A stretch of DNA of 64,000 nt from Bacillus sp. 103mf. GTDB lineage: Bacteria > Bacillota > Bacilli > Bacillales > Bacillaceae_G. Positions 25,589 through 32,997 of the stretch are shown piece after piece. Every line of letters begins with the position of its first letter. Position 1 is the stretch's first letter. The translations under genes were made by a program, and so were the position numbers. Below the pieces are notes generated by a model that did not search any database, was not told the origin of the DNA, and worked only from the letters and a program-made list of their open reading frames with translations. The DNA is taken from the NCBI RefSeq assembly GCF_900116295.1, contig NZ_FPAF01000016.1:1-64000 (forward strand). Reading direction: 5' to 3'.

Positions 25589-26116
25589 ATGAAACAAGCT
25601 TTAGTTGTCATTGACATGCAAGAAATTTTCTTTCTTGAACCGCAAAACTTTTTATATGATAAAGAACGTGTAGTTGAAAATATCAACGAATTAATTACGA
25701 AAGCTCACGAAAAAAATATTCCAGTTATCTTCATTCAACATACAGGTATAGAGGAAGCAGATGAAATGTTTGAAGGAAAAGATGGATGGCAATTACATAA
25801 GGGGCTAGCGAAAACTTCCTCAGATAAAGTGATTCAAAAAACAAAATGGGACGCATTTTATCAAACAGAACTATTCAACTACTTAAAAGAGAAAGAAATT
25901 GAGCAAATTATTTTTGCAGGAGCTCAAACTGAATTTTGTTTAGATACTACAATTCGAGCTGCTTATAGCTTAGGATACCAAAATAACCTTCTTGCTAGAA
26001 ATACACATAGTACAATAACAAGTGCAGTATTAGAAGCAGAACAAATGATTAAGCATCATGAAAACATTTGGAATAACCGATTTTTAAAAATTGTCGAATT
26101 AGATACGGTACTATAA
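25589..26116 (+). CDS. Isochorismatase-family cysteine hydrolase, 175 aa
   Basis: Catalytic triad visible: D9 in VVIDMQ, a Lys near residue 88 (IQKTKWDAF) and Cys in AQTEFCLDTT near residue 116. Family includes nicotinamidase, isochorismatase and various amidases; the substrate is not determined. Single gene, terminator AAAAGCTAGCAAAC / GTTTGCTAGCTTTTTT at 26119-26152. Confidence 0.9.
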   Translation: MKQALVVIDMQEIFFLEPQNFLYDKERVVENINELITKAHEKNIPVIFIQHTGIEEADEMFEGKDGWQLHKGLAKTSSDKVIQKTKWDAFYQTELFNYLKEKEIEQIIFAGAQTEFCLDTTIRAAYSLGYQNNLLARNTHSTITSAVLEAEQMIKHHENIWNNRFLKIVELDTVL

Positions 26117-26118
26117 AT

Positions 26119-26152
26119 AAAAGCTAGCAAACGATTTGTTTGCTAGCTTTTT
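26119..26152. terminator. Bidirectional terminator
   Basis: 14-bp stem AAAAGCTAGCAAAC / GTTTGCTAGCTTTT between convergent genes. Confidence 0.85.
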
Positions 26153-26154
26153 TG

Positions 26155-26343
26155 TTAACGAGTGATATACATAATTGCAACAACAAAAATTAGTATAGCA
26201 ACAAATCCTAGATTATCACCGATATCAAAGCTTTTCTTTTTCTGTTCTTTTTCTTCTTTTAAACTACGGACCTCATCTTTTAATTCATTGATAGATTCTT
26301 TCAACTCGTTAATTTCTTGTGTTAAATTAGGTGTATTATCCAT
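26155..26343 (-). CDS. Coiled-coil tail-anchored small protein, 62 aa
   Basis: Residues about 8-35 form heptads (INELKESINELKDEVRSL), then a Lys-rich hinge and one C-terminal membrane helix (FVAILIFVVAIMYIT). Function unknown. It is the last of four minus-strand genes (27889 to 26155). Confidence 0.65.
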   Translation of the reverse strand: MDNTPNLTQEINELKESINELKDEVRSLKEEKEQKKKSFDIGDNLGFVAILIFVVAIMYITR

Positions 26344-26367
26344 TCTACTCTCTCTTTTCTTTTTTAT

Positions 26368-26769
26368 TTATCCTAAACTTCCACCTGGTAAAGAAACATG
26401 AAAATTATCCCCTATATTTAACTGCCAGCCTTCAAAAAAGCTACTATCATGAAAGATATCTAAAAAGACATTTTCGTCAAATTCAATTGTTAAATCGGAA
26501 ATTGGTGAAAAATGATGTATCTTTTGTACTTTCCGATTTAGTAGTAATTTTCTTGCGATTTTGCGAAATCTAGATCCATCCGAATTTGTAAGTTCATAGT
26601 CTGGTTTTCCTACTTGCACCTCACGATGATTTCTTATACGCCACGCACATTCCACGGTTAAGCGCCCATCTTCAAATACGATGATAAGAGGAAGGTTTAC
26701 TTCGGGGTTTATTTCTTTTACTGATTGACCAAGTAACTCTGAGAAATTGTGCTCACTTATATTTTGCAT
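26368..26769 (-). CDS. Hypothetical protein, 133 aa (possibly DUF6188-like)
   Basis: Soluble, no membrane helix. Text such as LIIVFEDGRLTVECAWRIRN and LTIEFDENVFLDIF gives a beta-rich pattern resembling DUF6188-type proteins, often found near toxin-immunity genes; the assignment is from memory and weak. GGAGGC ribosome site. Lies between the DUF6584-like and coiled-coil genes. Confidence 0.6.
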   Translation of the reverse strand: MQNISEHNFSELLGQSVKEINPEVNLPLIIVFEDGRLTVECAWRIRNHREVQVGKPDYELTNSDGSRFRKIARKLLLNRKVQKIHHFSPISDLTIEFDENVFLDIFHDSSFFEGWQLNIGDNFHVSLPGGSLG

Positions 26770-26798
26770 GCGTAGCCTCCTGTTCTAAGAATAAGTTA

Positions 26799-27329
26799 TT
26801 AAAATATCCAATCAAAGACAGTATAAATACCAAGTAGAGCAAACAAAATGATTAATATAAGCGCCGAGATGCATCCAAAAGGAATGAGCTTATCTTGCCA
26901 CGTTTCTTCATATTCTTCGATCATGCTTTCTTTTACTTTTTCTTGCAGAGAAGATGCGATAGGTTCAGAACATAACTTTTGAATTATTTCATTATCCCCT
27001 TTAAATTTTAAGGCTCTAGCTATCTGATTAGCGTTGTTCCCCATAGATTTCTCGAATAGTGAGCACGCCTCAATCATTTCAGGTGTTTTCTGCTCTTCTA
27101 AGTACCAATATCGACCAGCCATTGCGGGGTGTTGTAATTTGTAATAAACATCTCCTAGTTTCTTACGAATATCTAATGCATTAGGATAAGTGGAAATTAA
27201 GCCATGTAGTCGATCTCTTGCTTTTCCTAAATCATTATTTGTAATATCGTTTTCAATCTTTTTTAACGTTTTTTTAGGTATGGTGTTTATGGTATAATCC
27301 TCCTTTTTTATCCCACTATTCGTGGGCAT
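26799..27329 (-). CDS. DUF6584-like TPR-type membrane protein; 5' end altered by bcr1
   Basis: A helical repeat region (ARDRLHGLISTYPNALDIRK, GDVYYKLQHPAMAGRYWYLEE) is followed by a C-terminal membrane helix (ILIILFALLGIYTVF). The likely ancestral start is odd: AAGGAGG is followed 8 bases later by ATA AAC ACC, where an ATG would be expected. The frame is open upstream into bcr1 copy c, where ATG 27327-27329 has GTGGGAG just before it. So bcr1 may now supply the start. Alternatively ATA is a rare start. DUF name from memory. Confidence 0.6.
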   Translation of the reverse strand: MPTNSGIKKEDYTINTIPKKTLKKIENDITNNDLGKARDRLHGLISTYPNALDIRKKLGDVYYKLQHPAMAGRYWYLEEQKTPEMIEACSLFEKSMGNNANQIARALKFKGDNEIIQKLCSEPIASSLQEKVKESMIEEYEETWQDKLIPFGCISALILIILFALLGIYTVFDWIF

Positions 27330-27464
27330 TAATACTCCCACCTCAAAATTTAGCGAAAGCAAAGAAGTTAGGTGGGAGATAAACTGCCCGTAAAAGCCCG
27401 ATTGGTGAGGGCTGATAATCAGTGGGGATGAAGAACCCCTCCACTGATTAAAGTTTCACTTTAT
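27307..27464 (-). repeat. bcr1-type element, copy c (158 bp, full length)
   Basis: TTTAT at 27307-27311 and 27460-27464. Minus strand: ATAAAGTGAAACTTTAATCAG, GGGG/CCCC hairpin, CTTTTACGGGCAGT, ACCTAACTTCTTTGCTTTCG, GAGGTGGGAGTATTAATGCC, CCACGAATAGTGGG-ATAAA. It separates two same-strand genes and touches the stop of one and the start region of the other. Confidence 0.9.
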
Positions 27465-27889
27465 TTCATAAATTGTTTAGGATATTCTCTCGTATAGTTT
27501 TTATCGTCACGCCAATCATATGTTTCTTGTTTCGGAATATGTAAAGTTTGATTTCCGATTTTAACTGTAGTTTCATCAATCCATTCAACGGTTGGATCGT
27601 TATCAGGATAATTCCAGTATATCGTTTTAGCAGAATTCGTTTTAAGATGGACCAATTCACCTCTAACGGCGTTTGCGCTTAATGATCCTCCATCATGAAC
27701 ATAAGTTTTCAGTTTATAATCTCCATTTGGAGATTCAATTGTTCGAATTAATTTTCCTGTTGGAACACCTTGCAAACTAAAAAACTTCCAATATACAAAG
27801 CCAGCTCCAATAATCAACATAGAAAGTAATACAATTCCTACTTTTCTCTTTGTTTTCTTGATTTCTCTTTGTGCTTTTTTAGTATCCAT
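27461..27889 (-). CDS. DUF5412-family membrane-anchored protein, 142 aa
   Basis: N-terminal basic segment and one helix (VGIVLLSMLIIGAGFVYWKF), then an extracytoplasmic domain beginning SPNGDYKLKTYVHDGG and with YWNYPDNDPTVEW, typical of DUF5412 proteins in Bacillus. Function unknown. Its TAA stop lies in the TTTAT end of bcr1 copy c. Confidence 0.7.
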   Translation of the reverse strand: MDTKKAQREIKKTKRKVGIVLLSMLIIGAGFVYWKFFSLQGVPTGKLIRTIESPNGDYKLKTYVHDGGSLSANAVRGELVHLKTNSAKTIYWNYPDNDPTVEWIDETTVKIGNQTLHIPKQETYDWRDDKNYTREYPKQFMK

Positions 27890-27949
27890 TTACTTCTCCT
27901 TTAAAAATAGTTATATGTATTTTATACCATTTTATGGAGAAATTCTATG

Positions 27950-28015
27950 TATAGCCAGGTGCTCTCGCCTCACTAAAACAGAAGATTTTTATGTCGTTAT
28001 TTAGGTTTATATATA
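27950..28015 (+). repeat. Repeat R1, right-end fragment
   Basis: Carries only the R1 3' part: GCCAGGTGCTCTCGCC, GAAGATTTTTATGTCG and the AT-rich right end. It leads directly into copy E, suggesting a truncated tandem copy. Confidence 0.7.
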
Positions 28016-28371
28016 TATTAATTTTTCGACATCTTTGTCTAGCTCTGCCTCCTAGTCCTGTCGGCTCCGCCTTTCTTTATGATCCAGCTCCAGCGGCTAG
28101 AACAGTCGGTGGCTTCGCGTCTTCCGCCGAGGCAAAAAGCGCCTCTATGTCAGAAGCTCCATCCCCCTCTTGTTCTGAGCGAGCCGCTTCCGCCTTTCTT
28201 TATAAGTTGCTGCTATGCAGAATAAAACATGACCTGTACTTGCTTCCTCCTTTTGTTTTAAACATTGCATGTGGTAGGAAAAGGCCCTGACCGTTTCTAT
28301 GCGCAGCCAGATGCTCTCGTCCCCCTAAAAAGAAAGGAGGTTTTCATGTTGGTTTTTCAACTTATATATAG
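28008..28371 (+). repeat. Repeat R1, copy E, split by another repeat
   Basis: Left end (TTAATTTTTCGACATC) at 28017-28032 and the rest (AAGTTGCTGCTATGCAGAAT to the AT-rich right end) from about 28203, separated by about 165 bp of unrelated GC-rich sequence. In uninterrupted copies these two parts join as CGACATATAAGTCGCTGCTATG. Confidence 0.8.
28037..28202 (+). repeat. GC-rich Bacillus dispersed repeat inserted in R1 copy E
   Basis: Contains TCCAGCTCCAGCGGCTAG, GGCTTCGCGTCTTCCGCC, GCAAAAAGCGCCTC and ends in GCCTTTCTTTATAA. The text resembles the widespread Bacillaceae repeat with GTCTAGCTCCAGCGCCTAG. GC content is far above the surroundings. The rest of the 27890-28542 gap holds only R1 sequences and the sigma-factor promoter region. 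Confidence 0.7.
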
Positions 28372-28481
28372 ATTTGTGATTCTTAACAAAATATCTTAGA
28401 GGGCAAAGGATTAAAACAGATTTCAATACACGGTTATAATAAGGCTGAACCATTACAAGAAAATATTTTTTATTTTTTTGT

Positions 28482-28500
28482 CACAAATAACGAATTTGTG
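28482..28500. promoter_or_regulatory. Inverted repeat upstream of the sigma-factor gene
   Basis: CACAAAT-N5-ATTTGTG, about 42 bp before the GTG start of the ECF sigma gene. A candidate regulator site; role unknown. Confidence 0.4.
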
Positions 28501-28542
28501 GTTTCTTTATAGTGACAGTAGCTAATAAGGAGGAAAAAACGA

Positions 28543-29088
28543 GTGGAGGTGAAAGCTTCATTGTTAAATATATATGAACAAGATTCAGTTTCAAATATAC
28601 AGTTTCAAGATGTATTTAAACAATATTATGCTCACGTTGTGAGACAAATTATGCGGATTGTGCGAGATCAAGCAATTGCTGAGGATTTAGCGCAAGAAGT
28701 ATTTTTGCAATTATATCATACAGAATGGAAACAGATTGAAAGTTTATCAGCATGGCTTGCAAAAGCATCCATTTATGCCGCATATAACTATTTGCGATCT
28801 GAAAAAAGGCATCAAGCAAGAATCGAAAAAGAAGCAAATTATAAGCAGTCAATTAGTAGTCCGTCATCGGAAGAACAATGTATTCAAAAAGAAGAAATTA
28901 CTCGTGTACAAAGTACATTAAAAGAGATGGATGAGCGTGAACGAACCCTCTTATTAATGAAGTTTTCAGGGTTTCAATACAAAGAAATCGCAGAGGCTAC
29001 TCAGATGGAAGTATCCTCGGTTGGAACACTGCTAGCACGAGCGAAAGCGAAATTCCGGAAAATGTATAGAGGGATAAAGGAGGAGTGA
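28543..29088 (+). CDS. ECF-type RNA polymerase sigma factor, 181 aa
   Basis: GTG start after AAGGAGG. Region 2 (about residues 22-90) shows IAEDLAQEVFLQLYH, the sigma2 core-binding helix; region 4 (about 125-175) shows YKEIAEATQMEVSSVGTLLARAK, the -35-binding helix-turn-helix. Followed by an anti-sigma factor gene after three bases, the standard autoregulated pair. Promoter specificity not deduced. An ABC exporter operon follows, probably its target. Confidence 0.92.
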   Translation: MEVKASLLNIYEQDSVSNIQFQDVFKQYYAHVVRQIMRIVRDQAIAEDLAQEVFLQLYHTEWKQIESLSAWLAKASIYAAYNYLRSEKRHQARIEKEANYKQSISSPSSEEQCIQKEEITRVQSTLKEMDERERTLLLMKFSGFQYKEIAEATQMEVSSVGTLLARAKAKFRKMYRGIKEE

Positions 29089-29091
29089 CAA

Positions 29092-30267
29092 ATGAAATGC
29101 CAAGATATTGGATTTATTCAGGCGTATTTAGATGGAGAGTTAAACCGCGATGAAAGAAAGCAATATATTCAGCATCTTGACCAATGTAAAGCATGTCAAA
29201 AGACGTTAGAAGAAGTGAGCAAGCTTAATCAATGGGTAGAAGTTGTAGTGGATGATGAATTCGCAAACGCTGGTCAAGAAGTTGATATCGATGTTGACCA
29301 AGCTTGGAAAACCTTTGAACAAAATATACAAAATCATAATACGAAAGAAACAAACAGTAAAGAAAGTAAAAAGAAGGGAAGATGGCATAATATGAAGAAA
29401 TCATCTAAACGTTGGATTACCGGAGCAGCAGCAGCGGCAATTGTGTGTGTGTCTTTAACAGTTCCAGAAGTACGGGCAGGAGCAAGTAATTTGTTATCGA
29501 TTTTTCGAGTAAAGGATGTGCAATTAGTTCAACTTACCGAGTCGGACTTACATGAAATTGAAGGATGGATCTCTCATATGGAAGAAGGAGAGAAGTCCAT
29601 TAAAGGAATTGGGAAAATAGGAATCAAAGATAACGGAAGTAAAAAAGATGCTCATTTTCAGTCGGAACAGCAAGCAAGAGAAGCTGGATATGCTGTTCCA
29701 AAAGTACCAAATGGATACCATGTAACGAGTGTAGATACGAACCCGTCATTTATTATGCAATTTGAACTCGATACAGAAAAAGCTAATAAGTTGTTGAAAC
29801 AACTACAGAGCAGTACGCAGTTTGAAAGTGCTTTGAATGGCAAGCAGTTTTCAATCACAGTTCCAGAATCAGTACGTACCCAAATAGATGTTGAGGGCAA
29901 TCGAACATCAAGTGGTTTTTCTTATAATGTGATTGATGCACCAAAAATTTCTGTTCCAGAAGGTGTAGATGTTGCGAAATTACAAAAAACAGTTTTAGAG
30001 CTTCCGATTATTCCTGGGAATGTAAAAACACAGCTTGCAGGTATTCAAGATTGGACACATACATTGCCGATTCCTTATGTAGCAAAAGATGCAAAAGCAT
30101 CAGAGACAAAGGTTCAAGGAGTGAAGGCGGTTTTATATAGTACGGATTATGAAAATGTGCTTGTTTGGGAAAAAGAAGGGAAATTGCATATGATCGAGCA
30201 ACATAAAGAGCAGGGGAAAGATACGAATGCAAACGATCTTATTAAACTTGCAAATGAACTAAAATAA
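29092..30267 (+). CDS. Transmembrane anti-sigma factor with zinc finger and DUF4367 domain, 391 aa
   Basis: N-terminal ZAS-type zinc motif H28-x3-C32-x2-C35 with C3 near the start, the domain that holds the sigma factor. One membrane helix at about residues 106-125 (ITGAAAAAIVCVSLTV), then an extracytoplasmic region with a DUF4367-like segment (about 190-390). Coupled to the sigma gene. It presumably senses an envelope signal through the outer domain. Confidence 0.9.
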   Translation: MKCQDIGFIQAYLDGELNRDERKQYIQHLDQCKACQKTLEEVSKLNQWVEVVVDDEFANAGQEVDIDVDQAWKTFEQNIQNHNTKETNSKESKKKGRWHNMKKSSKRWITGAAAAAIVCVSLTVPEVRAGASNLLSIFRVKDVQLVQLTESDLHEIEGWISHMEEGEKSIKGIGKIGIKDNGSKKDAHFQSEQQAREAGYAVPKVPNGYHVTSVDTNPSFIMQFELDTEKANKLLKQLQSSTQFESALNGKQFSITVPESVRTQIDVEGNRTSSGFSYNVIDAPKISVPEGVDVAKLQKTVLELPIIPGNVKTQLAGIQDWTHTLPIPYVAKDAKASETKVQGVKAVLYSTDYENVLVWEKEGKLHMIEQHKEQGKDTNANDLIKLANELK

Positions 30268-30276
30268 TGATTGAAC

Positions 30277-30310
30277 AAGAGCGGCTCCGCAAAAAGGGGC
30301 GGCTCTGTTC
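30277..30310 (+). other. GC-rich hairpin between anti-sigma and ABC genes
   Basis: AGAGCGGCTCC / GGGGCGGCTCT imperfect stem without a T-run. It could lower, rather than stop, transcription into the ABC genes. Confidence 0.45.
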
Positions 30311-30332
30311 CTGTATAGGGCGGAGGTAAAAC

Positions 30333-31298
30333 ATGAACGAAGAATGGATTATTCAAACAAAGAACTTAACAAAACAATATAACGGAAAAGGCGGTATCCG
30401 CAATATTTCATTAGAGGTGCCGCGCGGTACTGTATTCGGATTTATAGGTCCTAACGGTGCAGGAAAAAGTACGTTTGTGCGAACGATGCTTGGCTTACTT
30501 CATCCGGATTCTGGAACAGCGCAAATGCTAGGGCAACCGATTGGGACAATTGAATCAAAGCGGCGCATTGGTTATTTACCTGAACTGTTTCGCTATCCTG
30601 ATTGGCTGACCGGATGGCAGTTACTTGAAACGCATGCAAAATTGTGCAATATTCCTTTTCGGGAGCGGAGGGCAAAAATGAATGAGGTTATTGAAAAAGT
30701 TGGCCTAAAGGGAAGGGAAAAGGAAAAAATTCGCGGTTATTCAAAAGGAATGCAGCAGCGTATCGGACTTGCTTGTGCCCTGCTTTCTGATCCGGAATTG
30801 ATTTTTTTAGATGAGCCAACATCCGCGCTTGATCCGATCGGACGGAAAGAAGTGCGTCATTTAATGGAAGAGCTTCGGAATCAAGGGAAAACAGTATTTT
30901 TAAACAGTCATCTATTAAATGAAATTGAACATCTATGTGATCACGTGGCGATTATTAATAAGGGAGAGTTAATTGTCCAAGGAGATTGGCGCTCATTGAT
31001 GATGATTCAAACGGAAGTTGAAGTAACACTTGGTGAAAAGAGTGAATTGTTTTTTAAACAACTACCTCCATTTATTAAAAATGTAAGGAAGATAGAAGAG
31101 CAGCAAAATCGTAAGCGCTGGATTATAACGCTGCAACAAGAAGATGACATTCCTAGATTGTTAGAAGCATTTGTATCACTACATATTCCTGTGTATCAGT
31201 TAAATCCGGTTCATCCGCATTTGGAAGATGTGTTTATGTATTGGGTAAATAAGAAAGAGGGGACGCAGCATGTGGACAATCGCCAAGTTATCATTTAA
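30333..31298 (+). CDS. ABC-2 type exporter ATP-binding protein, 321 aa
   Basis: Walker A GPNGAGKST (near residue 38), signature YSKGMQQR, Walker B LIFLDEPTSALDP, all intact, with a C-terminal extension as in CcmA-type exporters. It overlaps the permease gene by 29 bases. Placed after a sigma/anti-sigma pair, so probably part of a cell-envelope stress response. Substrate unknown. Confidence 0.9.
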   Translation: MNEEWIIQTKNLTKQYNGKGGIRNISLEVPRGTVFGFIGPNGAGKSTFVRTMLGLLHPDSGTAQMLGQPIGTIESKRRIGYLPELFRYPDWLTGWQLLETHAKLCNIPFRERRAKMNEVIEKVGLKGREKEKIRGYSKGMQQRIGLACALLSDPELIFLDEPTSALDPIGRKEVRHLMEELRNQGKTVFLNSHLLNEIEHLCDHVAIINKGELIVQGDWRSLMMIQTEVEVTLGEKSELFFKQLPPFIKNVRKIEEQQNRKRWIITLQQEDDIPRLLEAFVSLHIPVYQLNPVHPHLEDVFMYWVNKKEGTQHVDNRQVII

Positions 31299-32142
31299 AG
31301 AAATTTTGTTAAAGCGTATTTTTACCATTACGTTATGTATGACCTTTGCCTTTTTAATATTTTATGGAGTGGCCATTCACTATGCTGTCAGTGAAATCCT
31401 TCCAGGAGAATCTAGTGGTATTTCGGCAGCACAAGATTTTATGAGCAAAAGTTTCTTTTCTACACAACTTCTAGGGGTTGGGTTATACTTTTCTTCGTTT
31501 ATTACTGCACTGTTAGCTATTTTAAGTAGTGTTGGAAGTATTGCTAATGAAATTGAAAGTCATCAAATTGATACATGGTTAACGAGACCGATTTCACGAT
31601 TTTCCTTTTTAATGGGGAAATGGATCGGCTTATGCTTGTTACTGATTGCGTACGCGGCCTTCCTGTTTATGAGTATCGTGATTATTCATCAAACAATGGG
31701 AGGTAGTACGTTCCATTTAGATTTCACAGCCGCGCAGATTATAAAAGCATTGGCTCTTTTCTTGCTACAGCCCGTTATTTTAATTAGCATCGCGATATTA
31801 CTAAGCACGCGTATGGCGACATTAAATGCTGGCATTGTGTTAATTATTTTATACGGAACTGGATTTATTGGCGGATTTGTTGAACAAATCGGTACATTGG
31901 CACATAAAGCAGCACTTGTAAACATGGGCATAATTGCCAGCCTTTTATTCCCAATCGATACAATGTATCGTAAAATGACAATCTATTTATTTGATTCAGC
32001 AGACAATCCTTTATCAATAGCTTCACAAGGAGTATTTGGGAGTGTTTCAACACCGAGTAACATGATGGTTGTTTATGCTGTTTTATATGTGTTAGCAGCT
32101 ATTTTTATAGCGATGCGTACATTTAAATCACGTGATTTATAG
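31270..32142 (+). CDS. ABC-2 type permease, 290 aa
   Basis: Six predicted membrane helices (about residues 15-35, 70-95, 115-140, 155-180, 185-210, 255-285). Begins MWTIAKLSFKEILLKRIFT, the amphipathic start usual for ABC-2 permeases. AGAGGGGAC site lies within the upstream ATPase gene, so translation is coupled. The next 150 bases (32143-32294) hold nothing I can support. Confidence 0.88.
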   Translation: MWTIAKLSFKEILLKRIFTITLCMTFAFLIFYGVAIHYAVSEILPGESSGISAAQDFMSKSFFSTQLLGVGLYFSSFITALLAILSSVGSIANEIESHQIDTWLTRPISRFSFLMGKWIGLCLLLIAYAAFLFMSIVIIHQTMGGSTFHLDFTAAQIIKALALFLLQPVILISIAILLSTRMATLNAGIVLIILYGTGFIGGFVEQIGTLAHKAALVNMGIIASLLFPIDTMYRKMTIYLFDSADNPLSIASQGVFGSVSTPSNMMVVYAVLYVLAAIFIAMRTFKSRDL

Positions 32143-32294
32143 GGGGAAGAAGAGAGTTTAAAGCAATTGGCTTAAAATGTGAGATACACTCTATCGGCAG
32201 TAACTACGCCTTAATTTGTGTATTCTCCCGCTCTTGTAAAGCGTGAGAAACAACCATTTCGCTTTTGAGAAAAGGGTGTATGTTTAGTATAAGC

Positions 32295-32394
32295 TTTATC
32301 CCGCTATTCGCGGGATAATTGCTGGCATAAGTCCGATTGGTTTAACTAACTACCAGTGGGAGATGAAAAAACACTGATGGGAGTTTCATTTTAT
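32295..32394 (-). repeat. bcr1-type element, copy d (100 bp)
   Basis: TTTAT at 32295-32299 and 32390-32394; CCCGCTATTCGCGGG at one end and GTTTCA at the other. Shortened internally. It lies 41 bp downstream of the broken membrane gene at 32435, in that gene's orientation. Confidence 0.85.
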
Positions 32395-32403
32395 ATATCA
32401 TAG

Positions 32404-32436
32404 TTAAAGCTCCTTCAATTGTAGAGAAGGAGCCTT
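32404..32436 (-). terminator. Terminator of the broken membrane gene
   Basis: GGCTCCTTC / GAAGGAGCTTT on the minus strand. Confidence 0.7.
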
Positions 32437-32679
32437 AACTATGAAACTTTTTCTTATTTATTCTTAATACAATTGCTATGATTAACAGTATAACTCCTAA
32501 TAAACATGTGAGTATTGGATAAAGTAGAGGAAAGAATATGCTTGGATATCCTTTCATTATGTCTGAATAATGTCCCATTAACATTAAGCCTGTATAAGAG
32601 AAGTTAATAAGTTCTACACCAAGGTTATGGTTACTTCTTTCGTCATAAGTGAAGCGTTCTTCGAGAGAAGTGCCATCTT
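32435..32679 (-). pseudogene. 3' remnant of a membrane-protein gene
   Basis: Open minus-strand frame of about 81 codons without a start. It begins after a stop at the edge of repeat R1 copy F, with GTSLEERFTYDERSNHN, and ends with two hydrophobic stretches and INKKKFHS. It still has its terminator. The 5' part has probably been replaced by R1 copy F. Family not recognised. Confidence 0.55.
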
Positions 32680-32680
32680 A

Positions 32681-32880
32681 ATTGATATGAATAATTTTCC
32701 ATTTCCTGGCATATAAGTCACTGCCGTGCAGAATACACCATGACCACTACTTGCATTCTCCTTTTGTTTTAAACCTTGCATGTGGTAGGAAAAGGACCTG
32801 ACCGTTTCTATGCGTGGCCAGATGCTCTCGCCAGCCTAAAAAAAGAGGGTTTTTATATCAACTTTTTAATGTGGATTTAT
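32681..32880 (+). repeat. Repeat R1, copy F
   Basis: Contains GGCATATAAGTCACTGCCGTGC, GTGGTAGGAAAAGG, CTGACC-N12-GGCCAG, ATGCTCTCG and GAGGGTTTTTAT. Between the membrane-gene remnant and the MFS gene. Confidence 0.85.
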
Positions 32881-32997
32881 ACAGTGAGTATCTTATTATC
32901 TGAATTTCATCAACTATTAATCAGTTGCCTTCTTATTTAAAAACGACTACAATTTTACTGTTATATAGGAACGAAAAAAAAGAATAGGAGGGGGACT

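Noticed and set aside
27991-28290. 99-aa plus-strand frame in the repeat cluster
   Set aside because: It lies wholly inside repeat R1 and the GC-rich repeat inserted in it; its apparent coding comes from that GC-rich insert.
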